A DNA stretch of 17,963 bases. Source: Streptomyces sp. NBC_00289. GTDB lineage: Bacteria > Actinomycetota > Actinomycetes > Streptomycetales > Streptomycetaceae. Shown piece after piece: positions 1 to 5,810 of the stretch. How positions within the stretch are numbered: position 1 is the first letter of the stretch; the number at the start of each line of letters is the position of its first letter. The notes under the pieces are model-generated. The model searched no databases. It worked only from the letters and a program-made list of their open reading frames with translations, and was not told the DNA's origin. The stretch covers positions 1-17,963 of the forward strand of contig NZ_CP108050.1 in the NCBI RefSeq assembly GCF_041435115.1, written 5' to 3'. A program made the position numbers and the translations under genes.

Positions 1-209
1 TACGGCGCGGAGCGCCGTAATTCGGTCCGTATTTGAATTCGCGGAGCGAATTCCCCGCGCCCGGAATGCAGCGCAGCGCAATTCCGGATTCGGTCGCAGA
101 CCGAATGGGAGAGTGCGGAGCACTCGAATTCTCTTCGAATTCGAAACCGGCTCGCCGCCGAAATTCGAGAAATTCAGATTCGGCCGATTGCGGTAATTCC
201 GAAGGAATT
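1..209. repeat. Left end: telomere-like cluster of short palindromes
   Basis: Successive hairpins run inward from base 1. They are TACGGCGC-GGA-GCGCCGTA (1-19), GAATTCGC-GGA-GCGAATTC (35-53), CCGGAAT...ATTCCGG (61-87), ATTCGGTC-GCA-GACCGAAT (88-106), GAGTGC-GGA-GCACTC (111-125), paired GAATTC sites (126-131, 137-142) and AATTCC-GAA-GGAATT (195-209). Three-base GNA loops closed by G/C pairs are typical of Streptomyces telomeres, where the 3' overhang folds during end patching. The bases do not match the common chromosomal telomere that I remember. The true terminus may lie a few bases outside the window. Confidence 0.7.
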
Positions 210-394
210 GCACGTTTTTGGAGAGGGGGTGAATTCCTATTTGATCTCTGACTCGTGGAAATTGCGAGGCTTTATGGGGGGCCCGTTCGGTCGCCTTGCG
301 CGGCCGTTTTGGCGACCACTCTACGCGATGTCCTCGCAGGTCAGATGGCGTTACCGCCGGTATCTCTAGCGGTAGTGCGTCCGGCTGGACACGT
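210..394. other. Subterminal stretch without a gene
   Basis: No reading frame with a ribosome binding site and Streptomyces-like codon use was seen here. The stretch holds a T-run near 215-219, a GAATTC site at 231-236 and a weak inverted repeat TACCGC...GCGGTA near 354-376. It separates the palindromic end from the first gene pair, whose transcription runs toward this end. Confidence 0.5.
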
Positions 395-432
395 GAATTC
401 ACCCACCACCTTAGCGGGTGGTGGGTGAATTC
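395..432 (-). terminator. Strong hairpin after the leftmost gene
   Basis: A perfect 16-bp stem pairs 395-410 with 417-432 around a 6-base loop, 20 bp beyond the stop of the leftmost gene on the minus strand. There is no clear U-tract, as is common for Streptomyces terminators. Both arms end in GAATTC, so the hairpin also shares the sequence theme of the plasmid ends and might belong to the end structure instead. Confidence 0.65.
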
Positions 433-451
433 GGGAGGGTGAATTCGAGGG

Positions 452-928
452 TTAGACAGCCGCGATGATGAGCGCGGCGACGCCGAGCCAGAGCATGTGC
501 CAGCTCTGGTCCAGGGCGTACGCGCCGGTCCCGAGCGTCGCCGCCGGGGTGCCCTCCTCGGTCACCGGGTGGGCGGGGTGAGCCGGGGTACCGAGGCTGT
601 AGAACTCGGCCTTTCCGCAGGTCGCGGCCAGTTTTGCCAGCGTCGTGCGGCGGTCGGCCCAGTAGTGCGAGGCGGCGTCCACGGTGAGGCCGGCCACCAG
701 GCCCAGCACGGTCACGGACAGGCTCAGGACCAGGGCGACGGGGGCGAGGACGGCGGCCTTGGTGAGGGTCAGGCCGATGACGTGCCGACCGCAGGCGAGG
801 CGGCCTGACCAGCCGGGCAGGCCCTTGGTGGCGGCCTGGCACGAGGACTGGACCCAGTGGTCTCCCACGGTGTGGCCGATGTAGAGGGCGACGAAGACAG
901 CGGCGAACAGGGCGGCGGTGTCGGTCAT
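452..928 (-). CDS. DUF3307-like small membrane protein
   Basis: A 158-residue protein starting MTDTAALF at an ATG preceded by GGAGAG. The first hydrophobic helix leads into HTVGDHWVQSS, and a second block reads GRLACGRHVIGLTLTKAAVLAPVALVL. A third segment reads VTVLGLVAGLTVDAASHYWADRR and a last helix closes the protein (MLWLGVAALIIAAV). The spaced histidines and H-x2-GD-x4-Q pattern resemble DUF3307 proteins, which are frequent on actinobacterial plasmids and phages and have no known function. About four membrane segments predict an inner-membrane protein. It follows the 285-residue gene on the same strand, with a strong hairpin in the 83-bp gap, so it may be co-transcribed with attenuation. 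The family assignment is from memory of the pattern. Confidence 0.75.
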   Translation of the reverse strand: MTDTAALFAAVFVALYIGHTVGDHWVQSSCQAATKGLPGWSGRLACGRHVIGLTLTKAAVLAPVALVLSLSVTVLGLVAGLTVDAASHYWADRRTTLAKLAATCGKAEFYSLGTPAHPAHPVTEEGTPAATLGTGAYALDQSWHMLWLGVAALIIAAV

Positions 929-967
929 GATGGGGTCTCTCCTGGTCTGGTGACGGGTCGGGAGGAC

Positions 968-1003
968 GGGGCGGCCGTGCGCCTGGCAGTGGACGGCCGC
1001 CCC
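968..1003 (-). terminator. Intergenic hairpin, possible terminator or attenuator
   Basis: GGGGCGGCCGT (968-978) pairs perfectly with ACGGCCGCCCC (993-1003) around a 14-base loop. It lies directly after the stop codon of the 285-residue gene and before the DUF3307-like gene, and could reduce transcription into the latter. No U-tract follows. Confidence 0.5.
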
Positions 1004-1011
1004 CGCTCGGG

Positions 1012-1869
1012 TCAGTCGCGGGTCGGCTCGGTGCTGCCGTCGGCGGCCTCCAGCTCGGTCACCTGGAAGCCCAGGATGTCGGCGAAGACCTCCTGGGCCC
1101 GCGGCTTGCCGCTCAGGCCGCGCACGTTGAGCGAGCCGTCCCGGGCCTCTGCCGTCACCTCGCCCACCCTGCCGATCAGGTCGGTGCGGTCGGCCAGGGG
1201 ACCGGACACGCCCGTGATGCGGACCCGCTGACCGATGACGAACCCGCCGGCCACCCGAGTGCCGGTCGAGTAGGGCGAGACGCCCTCGTCGGTCGGGGTG
1301 CCGAAGAAGCCGTTGCCCGGGGTGGTGGCGTGGCTGCGGTGGATGCGGAAGGCGTCGTCGTCGGCGGTGGTGACGATCGGGTCGGTGGGCCGGGCCGGGT
1401 GCCCGCAGGCCCCGCAGTGCTCGCGCTCGGGCCCGCCCTGGGTGGCCCAGCGCTCCCACGAGGTGGCCGCGCGGTTCATCACGACGTTGCGCCGGGACTG
1501 CGCGGTCGACTTCGCGACGTCCATGGCCAGGGCCAGGTCGCCGATGCTGCCCCCCAGCTCCTGGTGGCGGCGTACGGCTGCGTCCCGGATGCCCTGGAGG
1601 CGGGGCAGGAGGCGGTGGTCCAGGTCGTTGAGGACCGTGTACAGCGCTTCCGGGGTGACGTCGGTGGCGCCCTGGCCGCCTCGGTCGCTGTAGCCGTTGC
1701 GCAGGAGGGCGAGGGCCCACAGCGCGGTGTCGAACCAGTCCGCGAGGGTGCCGGCCTCGAAGCCCAGGGCTTCGGCCTCGCCAGGGGTCAGGCTGATGGT
1801 GATGTCCAGGCCGCCCCGGATCGCGTCGGCGCCGCTGCGGAAGCTGGGGTTGGGGGTCTGGGTGCTCAT
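1012..1869 (-). CDS. Putative DNA-binding protein, function unknown
   Basis: A 285-residue protein. The ATG at 1869 is chosen because GGAAGG lies just upstream (1875-1880) and because a longer frame would run through the operators and promoter. An N-terminal region (about 15-60) has a leucine/tryptophan-rich helix. Residues about 107-130 (GGSIGDLALAMDVAKSTAQS) read like a helix-turn-helix. A single CGACGH lies near residue 152. The C-terminal part contains GQRVRITGVSGPL and a following RVGEV, reminiscent of a small beta-barrel (KOW/SH3-like) fold. I do not recognise the family. The gene has its own repressible-looking promoter with two palindromic operators, and the HTH-like segment suggests it may regulate itself; that is inference. 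Confidence 0.75.
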   Translation of the reverse strand: MSTQTPNPSFRSGADAIRGGLDITISLTPGEAEALGFEAGTLADWFDTALWALALLRNGYSDRGGQGATDVTPEALYTVLNDLDHRLLPRLQGIRDAAVRRHQELGGSIGDLALAMDVAKSTAQSRRNVVMNRAATSWERWATQGGPEREHCGACGHPARPTDPIVTTADDDAFRIHRSHATTPGNGFFGTPTDEGVSPYSTGTRVAGGFVIGQRVRITGVSGPLADRTDLIGRVGEVTAEARDGSLNVRGLSGKPRAQEVFADILGFQVTELEAADGSTEPTRD

Positions 1870-1888
1870 GGCTGCCTTCCGGTGAAGG

Positions 1889-1944
1889 GGTACGAAGGTT
1901 CGTACCCACATCTCTAAGGTACGAAGGTTCGTACCCCCCGTCAA
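1889..1944 (-). promoter_or_regulatory. Promoter with two identical 18-bp palindromic operators
   Basis: On the minus strand, TTGACG (1944-1939) and TACCTT (1921-1916) are separated by exactly 17 bp, a good sigma-70/HrdB-type promoter. GGTACGAAGGTTCGTACC (8-bp arms, two central bases) occurs twice, at 1889-1906 and 1918-1935, 29 bp apart. The upstream copy overlaps the -10 and spacer, and the downstream copy begins just after the expected start site. This is classic repressor-site architecture for the 285-residue gene. The binding protein is unknown. Confidence 0.8.
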
Positions 1945-1969
1945 GGGACTGTCGTGAACTCGCGGGTCC

Positions 1970-1987
1970 GTGGCCTCATGACGTCAC
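1970..1987. repeat. Dispersed GGCCTC/GTCAC element, copy 1
   Basis: GTGGCCTCATGACGTCAC lies between the promoter of the 285-residue gene and the end of the partition operon. Related GAGGCC/GTCAC elements recur at 3551-3568, 5811-5836, 8133-8164 and 13863-13895. A small hairpin GCTGCA-ACG-TGCAGC follows at 1997-2011. Function unknown. Confidence 0.4.
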
Positions 1988-2043
1988 CAGGGCGACGCTG
2001 CAACGTGCAGCGCTGCCCGTGCAGCATCGGCGTTCACACAGGT

Positions 2044-2076
2044 CAGGGCCGCAACGCTGCACGCGTTGCGGCCCTG
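2044..2076 (-). terminator. Terminator of the partition operon
   Basis: CAGGGCCGCAACG (2044-2056) pairs perfectly with CGTTGCGGCCCTG (2064-2076) around a 7-base loop, 17 bp past the stop of the zinc-ribbon gene. The 13-bp GC-rich stem without a U-tract fits Streptomyces terminators. Confidence 0.75.
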
Positions 2077-2092
2077 TGTTGCAGCAGAGGTT

Positions 2093-2293
2093 TCAGCCCT
2101 CTTCGGTCGCCAGATGCGGGAACGGGTCGGGCCAGGCGTCATGGCACGGCTCACACACGCCGTACGCCCATGCGTGCACCCGGCGGCAGTCCTCGCACGC
2201 CCTGCGCCCGCAGGTGAGGCACCGCCCGTCGCCCTCGCGGTCCTCGTAGTAGACGACGACGTGCGGCTTCTCCGGGTCCTGCGGACCCTTCAC
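2093..2293 (-). CDS. Small zinc-ribbon-like protein, third gene of par operon
   Basis: A 66-residue protein starting at a GTG that overlaps the stop of the parB-like gene by four bases (GTGA), so translation is probably coupled. The sequence has CLTCGRRACEDC and later CEPCH, which gives four CxxC-like half-sites suitable for binding one or two zinc ions. The protein ends in an acidic tail. No known partition system that I recall has an obligatory zinc-ribbon third component. It may be an accessory DNA- or protein-binding factor, or only a co-transcribed plasmid gene. The function is not assignable from sequence. Confidence 0.7.
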   Translation of the reverse strand: MKGPQDPEKPHVVVYYEDREGDGRCLTCGRRACEDCRRVHAWAYGVCEPCHDAWPDPFPHLATEEG

Positions 2294-2694
2294 CGCAGCC
2301 GCTTCAGCAGCGCCCGCCTGGTCGCGTCGTGCTCCCGAGCGAGCCTGAGCACCTCGCGGAAGACCTCGGCCTTGTCGAGGTTGCGGCGCTGCGCCTGCAC
2401 CCGCAGTTCGAGGACGAACTGGTCGACCTCCGCCGACTCCTCCGGGTCGAAGCGGATCGTCGTCGGGATCGCGTCGGCAGCGGAGGGCGGTGGGCGCCGG
2501 CCCCCGCGCGTCCGTCCCGGCCGGGGAGGCTGAGCGGGCGGCAGCTCGTGCTCCTGGTCGCGCCTTTCCTCCGGGGCCTGGTCCTCCTCTGTGCCCCGGC
2601 CGCCGACCTTCAGCGGCCCCGTCTTCGGCGTCAGCTTCGGCGGGGCGAGGGGCGAGGACGACGCGGGGATGTTCCGCTCCTTCGGCGGGTTCAC
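2290..2694 (-). CDS. ParB-like centromere-binding protein (ribbon-helix-helix)
   Basis: A 134-residue protein starting at a GTG that overlaps the parA stop (GTGA). The N-terminal half is disordered and rich in proline, arginine and glutamate. The C-terminal part has the order of a ribbon-helix-helix fold: a strand TTIRFD (about 80-85), helix SAEVDQFVLELRVQ and helix DKAEVFREVLRLAREHD, followed by a basic tail ending LLKRLR. Small RHH proteins directly downstream of a parA-type ATPase are standard type Ib plasmid partition adaptors; they bind arrays of short direct repeats and stimulate the ATPase through the flexible N-terminus. The 12-bp repeat arrays upstream of parA are the likely target. 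No HTH-type ParB CTPase motifs are present. Confidence 0.8.
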   Translation of the reverse strand: MNPPKERNIPASSSPLAPPKLTPKTGPLKVGGRGTEEDQAPEERRDQEHELPPAQPPRPGRTRGGRRPPPSAADAIPTTIRFDPEESAEVDQFVLELRVQAQRRNLDKAEVFREVLRLAREHDATRRALLKRLR

Positions 2695-3500
2695 GCGGCC
2701 GGCACCTCCTTCACGAACCGCTGGGCCAGGTTCTCGAACACGCCCCGCACCTCGGAGCTGTCGCTGATCTCGTCCAGGGGCTGCGCGTACTCGTCTGCGT
2801 TCGTGATCAGCGACCGGCGCGGGACCACGCCCCACACCTGGTCCCCGAAGATCTGCCGGGCCCCGTCGAGCTGCCCGACGTGCGCCCCGACGCGCATGTC
2901 GTACGCGCTCACCACGAGGCCCAGGAAGCTCAGGTCCGGGTTGCCCAGGTCGTCGGCAGAGGCCGCCACGAAGTCCCGGTAGCGCACCGCGGCTTCGATG
3001 CTGTCGTACTCCGGCTCGGTGCTGGCCAGTGCGAAGTGACAGGCCCCCAGCGCCATCTGGGTCAGGTGCCCGAGCGAGGGAGGGCAGTCGATAAGGACGT
3101 AGTCCAGATCGTCGTCGGTGCCCTTCAGCGACTTCGCCAGCCGCCGCCAGGCGCCCCGCATCCCGGCCTCGGTCGCCCGGTCCTCCAGCGTGTAGCGCGC
3201 CGGGATCAGCCTGATCCGCTCCGCGTACGGCGTCGTCCAGCCGATCGGCTGCCAGACCTCGGCGGCCTGGCCCTCGAAGACGATCTGCTTCTCGTTGTAT
3301 TCGATGGCCTCCGCTGCGGTGAGCTGCGGAGCGTCGGGGTTGTCCTTCCACCCCAGCCGCCGCGAGGCGTTGCCCTGCGGGTCGAAGTCGACCACGCCGA
3401 CCCGCTTGCCCGCCTTGGCGAGGGCTTCGGCCAGGCGGACGGCCAGGGTGGTCTTCTTCGCCCCGCCCTTGTTGTTGCCGATCGCCACGCGTGTCGCCAT
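2691..3500 (-). CDS. parA: ParA-type partition ATPase
   Basis: A 269-residue MinD/ParA-family ATPase that would segregate the plasmid by forming ATP-dependent, nucleoid-bound gradients. The ATG at 3500 is chosen because a full AGGAGG lies upstream (3505-3510); an upstream extension in frame lacks one. The deviant Walker A reads NNKGGAKKTT at residues 9-18, Walker A' is VVDFDPQGNAS (36-46) and Walker B is YVLIDCPPSLG (134-144). The usual KGGVGKTT glycine before the catalytic lysine is a lysine here. The length is normal for short ParAs lacking an N-terminal HTH. It is the first gene of a three-gene coupled operon. Upstream lies a large repeat region that probably includes the centromere. Confidence 0.93.
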   Translation of the reverse strand: MATRVAIGNNKGGAKKTTLAVRLAEALAKAGKRVGVVDFDPQGNASRRLGWKDNPDAPQLTAAEAIEYNEKQIVFEGQAAEVWQPIGWTTPYAERIRLIPARYTLEDRATEAGMRGAWRRLAKSLKGTDDDLDYVLIDCPPSLGHLTQMALGACHFALASTEPEYDSIEAAVRYRDFVAASADDLGNPDLSFLGLVVSAYDMRVGAHVGQLDGARQIFGDQVWGVVPRRSLITNADEYAQPLDEISDSSEVRGVFENLAQRFVKEVPAA

Positions 3501-3543
3501 CGGTCCTCCTTCGTCGGTGTCGTCGGAAGCGTAGAGCCTGCCT

Positions 3544-3579
3544 GGTGGCCCCACGAGGCCGCGAGGCCGTGCGTCCACC
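3544..3579. repeat. Dispersed GAGGCC element, copy 2, in the parA leader
   Basis: CCACGAGGCC (3551-3560) and GCGAGGCC (3561-3568) form a direct repeat, flanked by GGTGG (3544-3548) and CCACC (3575-3579) as an inverted pair. It sits 44-79 bp upstream of the parA start, where an operator or leader structure could act. A further small hairpin of GGGGG-N5-CCCCC lies at 3597-3611. Confidence 0.4.
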
Positions 3580-3636
3580 AAAGGGTGACTCCGGTCGGGG
3601 GCTGCACCCCCGTATGCGTAAGTGCTGCCGGAAACG

Positions 3637-3732
3637 TGTAGCCCCTGTAGCCCCTGTAGCCCCCGCGCAGGTCAGAGCCCTGTTTTCGGGGGCTACACAG
3701 GTAGCCCCGGGGTAGCCCCCGGGTGTAGCCCC
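3637..3732. repeat. Iterons (T/G)GTAGCCCC, candidate replication origin
   Basis: Seven copies of a 9-bp motif occur. TGTAGCCCC is repeated in tandem at 3637-3645, 3646-3654 and 3655-3663. An inverted GGGGCTACA lies at 3689-3697. Direct copies follow at 3700-3708, 3711-3719 and 3724-3732. The segment 3689-3732 has the same architecture as 8262-8305 inside the replication gene. Tandem 9-bp copies are nearly one helical turn apart, as expected for an initiator-binding array. Confidence 0.7.
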
Positions 3733-3793
3733 CCGCGTTAACTGCCCCGGAGAGGGCCTTTTGAGGACCGGTCCGGGGCCCGTCGCGTCACCA

Positions 3794-3872
3794 GGTCGCG
3801 CCTCTGGTCGCGCCTCTAGTCGCGCCTCTAGTCGCGCTCCTGGTCGCGTCTCTGGTCGCGCCTCTGGTCGCA
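3794..3872. repeat. 12-bp tandem array A (GGTCGCGCCTCT)
   Basis: About 6.6 units lie in strict 12-bp register. Identical GGTCGCGCCTCT units are at 3794-3805, 3806-3817 and 3854-3865. Variants are at 3818-3829, 3830-3841 and 3842-3853, and a partial unit is at 3866-3872. There are no spacers, so it is not a CRISPR. Its position upstream of parA suggests a centromere or origin role. Confidence 0.75.
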
Positions 3873-3900
3873 GCGGAGGGCAGCGCGAAGCGCACGAAAC

Positions 3901-3920
3901 CGCAGACCGCAGGGTCTGCG
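3901..3920. repeat. Perfect 8-bp hairpin between arrays A and B
   Basis: CGCAGACC (3901-3908) pairs with GGTCTGCG (3913-3920) around GCAG. It lies inside the gene-free repeat region. No adjacent gene explains it as a terminator. Confidence 0.5.
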
Positions 3921-4011
3921 AACGGGGGTGGGCCGCGCCGACTACTTCCCTACAGAGGGTCTGTGCGAAGTCGGACCCGATGCCGTCGACCGCTTCGGCC
4001 AGGAGCTTGCT

Positions 4012-4083
4012 CTACAAGTGGCCCTACAAGTTGCTCTACAAGTTGCTCCTCAAGTTGCCCTGCAACCTGCTCTACAACTTGCC
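4012..4083. repeat. 12-bp tandem array B (CTACAAGTTGCT)
   Basis: Six contiguous 12-bp units run from 4012 to 4083. Units 4024-4035 and 4036-4047 are identical; the others differ at one to four positions. The array is more AT-rich than its surroundings, which would suit an unwinding element or a protein-binding array. Open frames across it encode only a monotonous repeat, so coding is unlikely. Confidence 0.75.
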
Positions 4084-4100
4084 CCCAGCCGACGCCCGGC

Positions 4101-4154
4101 GGAGCACCGAGAGGGGCCCTGAGCTGCATGGTCAAGGGGGCCCCGGAGTGCTCC
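4101..4154. repeat. Large two-part stem-loop in the gene-free region
   Basis: GGAGCAC (4101-4107) pairs with GTGCTCC (4148-4154). Inside it, GGGGCCC (4113-4119) pairs with GGGCCCC (4138-4144), leaving an 18-base loop. No gene ends here, so it is probably part of the origin or centromere architecture. Confidence 0.5.
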
Positions 4155-4227
4155 ACCGACGCCGACAACTTCTCTACGAGGGTGTCTCGCGGAAGCCGGA
4201 CCCGTGCCGACGTCCGATGCGGCCCTA

Positions 4228-4301
4228 GACCCAGGACCCAGGTTGCTGGGTCCCGAGGAGGGCGTTTGCCCAGGGCGAGCGAGGTTGTTGGGTCCTGGGT
4301 C
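4228..4301. repeat. Long inverted repeat GACCCAGGACCCA
   Basis: GACCCAGGACCCA (4228-4240) is matched perfectly by TGGGTCCTGGGTC (4289-4301), with 48 bp between. The spacer contains another TGGGTCC at 4247-4253. Each arm itself is a tandem of GACCCAG-type half-sites. Confidence 0.6.
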
Positions 4302-4318
4302 CGCTGGGTTCTGAACAG

Positions 4319-4410
4319 TGACACAGAGGGCGGCGCGGTCTGCGTCCACCTGGGAGAACAGGGGGTCGATGACACAGATCAGGTTGTGTCACCGCCGATC
4401 TGTGTCATCG
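4319..4410. repeat. TGACACAG repeats with a 14-bp perfect inverted repeat
   Basis: CGATGACACAGATC (4367-4380) and GATCTGTGTCATCG (4397-4410) are exact inverted copies 16 bp apart. The spacer contains TGTGTCAC (4384-4391), and a further TGACACAG lies at 4319-4326. The layout is that of a multi-site protein-binding locus. Similar GTGACA sites recur at the 3' end of traB. Confidence 0.65.
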
Positions 4411-4465
4411 CCTGTCGCGCCGACGTCAGGGGCGGGGGTCGATGGGGGTCAGCCCAGCTCACGGC

Positions 4466-4515
4466 GTGCGACAGGCGCCCGTGCGACAGGCCGTGCGACA
4501 GGCCGTGCGACAGCA
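4466..4515. repeat. 12-bp array C (GTGCGACAGGCC)
   Basis: GTGCGACAGG occurs at 4466, 4481 and 4493, and GTGCGACAG at 4505. The last three units are in exact 12-bp register and the first is offset by 15 bp. It is the third 12-bp array within 720 bp, adjacent to the terminator of the next gene. Confidence 0.7.
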
Positions 4516-4516
4516 C

Positions 4517-4551
4517 GAAGGGCCCCCGCCGGCGTCCGGCGAGGGCCCTTC
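4517..4551 (-). terminator. Terminator of the two-gene unit 4563-5716
   Basis: GAAGGGCCC (4517-4525) pairs with GGGCCCTTC (4543-4551). The enclosed GCCGG...CCGGC extends the stem. It lies 11 bp past the stop codon of the 102-residue gene on the minus strand. Confidence 0.75.
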
Positions 4552-4562
4552 AGGCGGGCGGC

Positions 4563-4871
4563 TCAGTCGTCGACTCCCAGGGCCTCGCTCACGGCCTTGC
4601 GGGCACGGGCGAGGTCGGCCTCGCTCACGTCCTCGTCGCACTCCAGGTTCGACAGCCACCCCGTGATCTCGTTCGGGTGCCAGGTCCGATCGAAGGTCGG
4701 GATCTCCAGCGGGGTGGTGGAGCTGGACATGGTCACCTCGGACCACTCGCCCGAAGTGCCTTCCCTGCGGCCGGCCGACGCGGTGATCCGGCCGATGAGC
4801 TGTTCGGCCTCGTCGGGGGCCATGGTGTTCTTCGAGCTGACGCCGACTTCGTCGCGGGGGGCGATGTCCAC
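4563..4871 (-). CDS. Small acidic protein of unknown function
   Basis: A 102-residue protein. I chose the GTG at 4871 because AGGAGG lies 6 bp upstream (4878-4883). An in-frame GTG at 4952 overlaps the preceding stop as GTGA and would give a longer protein, and a later ATG before SSSTTPLEIP also has a purine-rich site. The C-terminal half is acidic and helical (LECDEDVSEADLARARKAVS) and follows a conserved-looking FDRTWHPNEITGWL. There is no recognisable domain. It sits directly after the 255-residue gene and shares its terminator, so the two are probably one transcript and perhaps partners. Confidence 0.65.
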   Translation of the reverse strand: MDIAPRDEVGVSSKNTMAPDEAEQLIGRITASAGRREGTSGEWSEVTMSSSTTPLEIPTFDRTWHPNEITGWLSNLECDEDVSEADLARARKAVSEALGVDD

Positions 4872-4948
4872 GGGGGTCCTCCTGGTGGTGGTGATCGGCA
4901 GGGGCGGGGCGCCGTACTGCGGGGTCGGTGCGCTGGACAACGAGCGGG

Positions 4949-5716
4949 TCACCCGTTCGGCTTCTTCCGGGCCGGAGCCAGCAGCAGCAGGGCCGCGCGC
5001 AGGCTCACGTCCAGGCCGTCCTCCTCGCGGTCGAAGCCGAGCGAGGAGGCGAAGGCGCCGGCCTGCCCCGGCAACGGCATCATCGGGAACCGCGCGCCGT
5101 GGAACTCCTCGGAGCTCCCGGCGAAGTCCCGCGCGTACTGGTGGAACTCTTCGGCAGTGCGGTACCCGTAGTCGTCCGCGCCGTCGGGCAGGTAGCCGGG
5201 GTAGATGCCGTGTTCGCGGGAGCCCCACGCCAGGCTGAGCAGCAGCGCGGCCCGGGTCTCCGGTTCGGCCCGTTCCCACGTCTGGGTCACCTCCTGGTCG
5301 TGGAGGGCGTCCTCGAGGAGCGGGTGGCGGTCGATGGCTTCGGCCAGGGTCATGGTGACGTCGGGGATCTGCATCGCGATGCCCAGCGGGTGCCCGGCGC
5401 CGGCCATCTCGCCGAACGCGCTCACCTGGTCTCCCCCGTCCTCGGGGTCGACGTCGTGCTCGGGGTTCCATCCGCTCTCGGTCATGCCGTACAGCTCCGG
5501 GTCGTCCACGATCGCCTCTTGGATCTGCCGACCGATGGTCTCCATGTGCTTGGCCATCGACGGGGTGGTGCCGGGGAACCGGGTGGTCGTCTGGAGTGCC
5601 ATGACGATCAGGTAGAGGTCTTGCCGGTGCATCTTCAGCGAGACCGGCGGCATGTCCTTCCACCTGGCGTACGCGGCTTCCAGGACGTCGACGCCGGGGG
5701 GCTTCTGGTCGGTCAC
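4949..5716 (-). CDS. Protein of unknown function, 255 residues
   Basis: Starts at a GTG preceded by GAAGGAG, reading MTDQKPPGVDVLEAAYARWK. Overall it is acidic and probably soluble; helical stretches include LYLIVMALQTTTRFPG (near 34-49) and TRAALLLSLAWGSREHG (near 153-169). It ends in an alanine/leucine helix and a short basic tail KKPNG. I see no catalytic or membrane motif and do not recognise the family. Codon use matches the neighbouring plasmid genes. It is first in a two-gene unit; its leader contains a GAGGCC-type hairpin and the inverted repeat GATGA-AGCC-TCATC (5745-5758). Confidence 0.75.
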   Translation of the reverse strand: MTDQKPPGVDVLEAAYARWKDMPPVSLKMHRQDLYLIVMALQTTTRFPGTTPSMAKHMETIGRQIQEAIVDDPELYGMTESGWNPEHDVDPEDGGDQVSAFGEMAGAGHPLGIAMQIPDVTMTLAEAIDRHPLLEDALHDQEVTQTWERAEPETRAALLLSLAWGSREHGIYPGYLPDGADDYGYRTAEEFHQYARDFAGSSEEFHGARFPMMPLPGQAGAFASSLGFDREEDGLDVSLRAALLLLAPARKKPNG

Positions 5717-5810
5717 GGCTTCTCCTTCGGTCGGGTGGTGCTCTGATGAAGCCTCATCCTGCCGTCTGCCGGAGGCTCTACGGCGGGGATTCAGCCGATT
5801 AGGTGACCCC

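Noticed and set aside
452..1909. A 485-codon minus-strand frame covering both leftmost genes
   Set aside because: Its upstream part is an out-of-frame shadow of the 285-residue gene; the real gene starts at the ATG at 928 with its own ribosome binding site.
3794..4515. Direct repeats that could suggest a CRISPR array
   Set aside because: Units are 12 bp and contiguous with no spacers, and there are no cas genes.
3761..5171. Long plus-strand open frames over the repeat region, rich in Arg/Ala/Ser and in repeated Leu-Gln-Val-Ala
   Set aside because: They only translate the 12-bp arrays, lack a ribosome binding site and run antisense into the 102- and 255-residue genes.
4563..5663. A 366-codon minus-strand frame extending the 102-residue gene upstream
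   Set aside because: It runs out of frame through the 255-residue gene with unnatural Arg/Pro/Gly content; only its 3' part after the AGGAGG site is credible.
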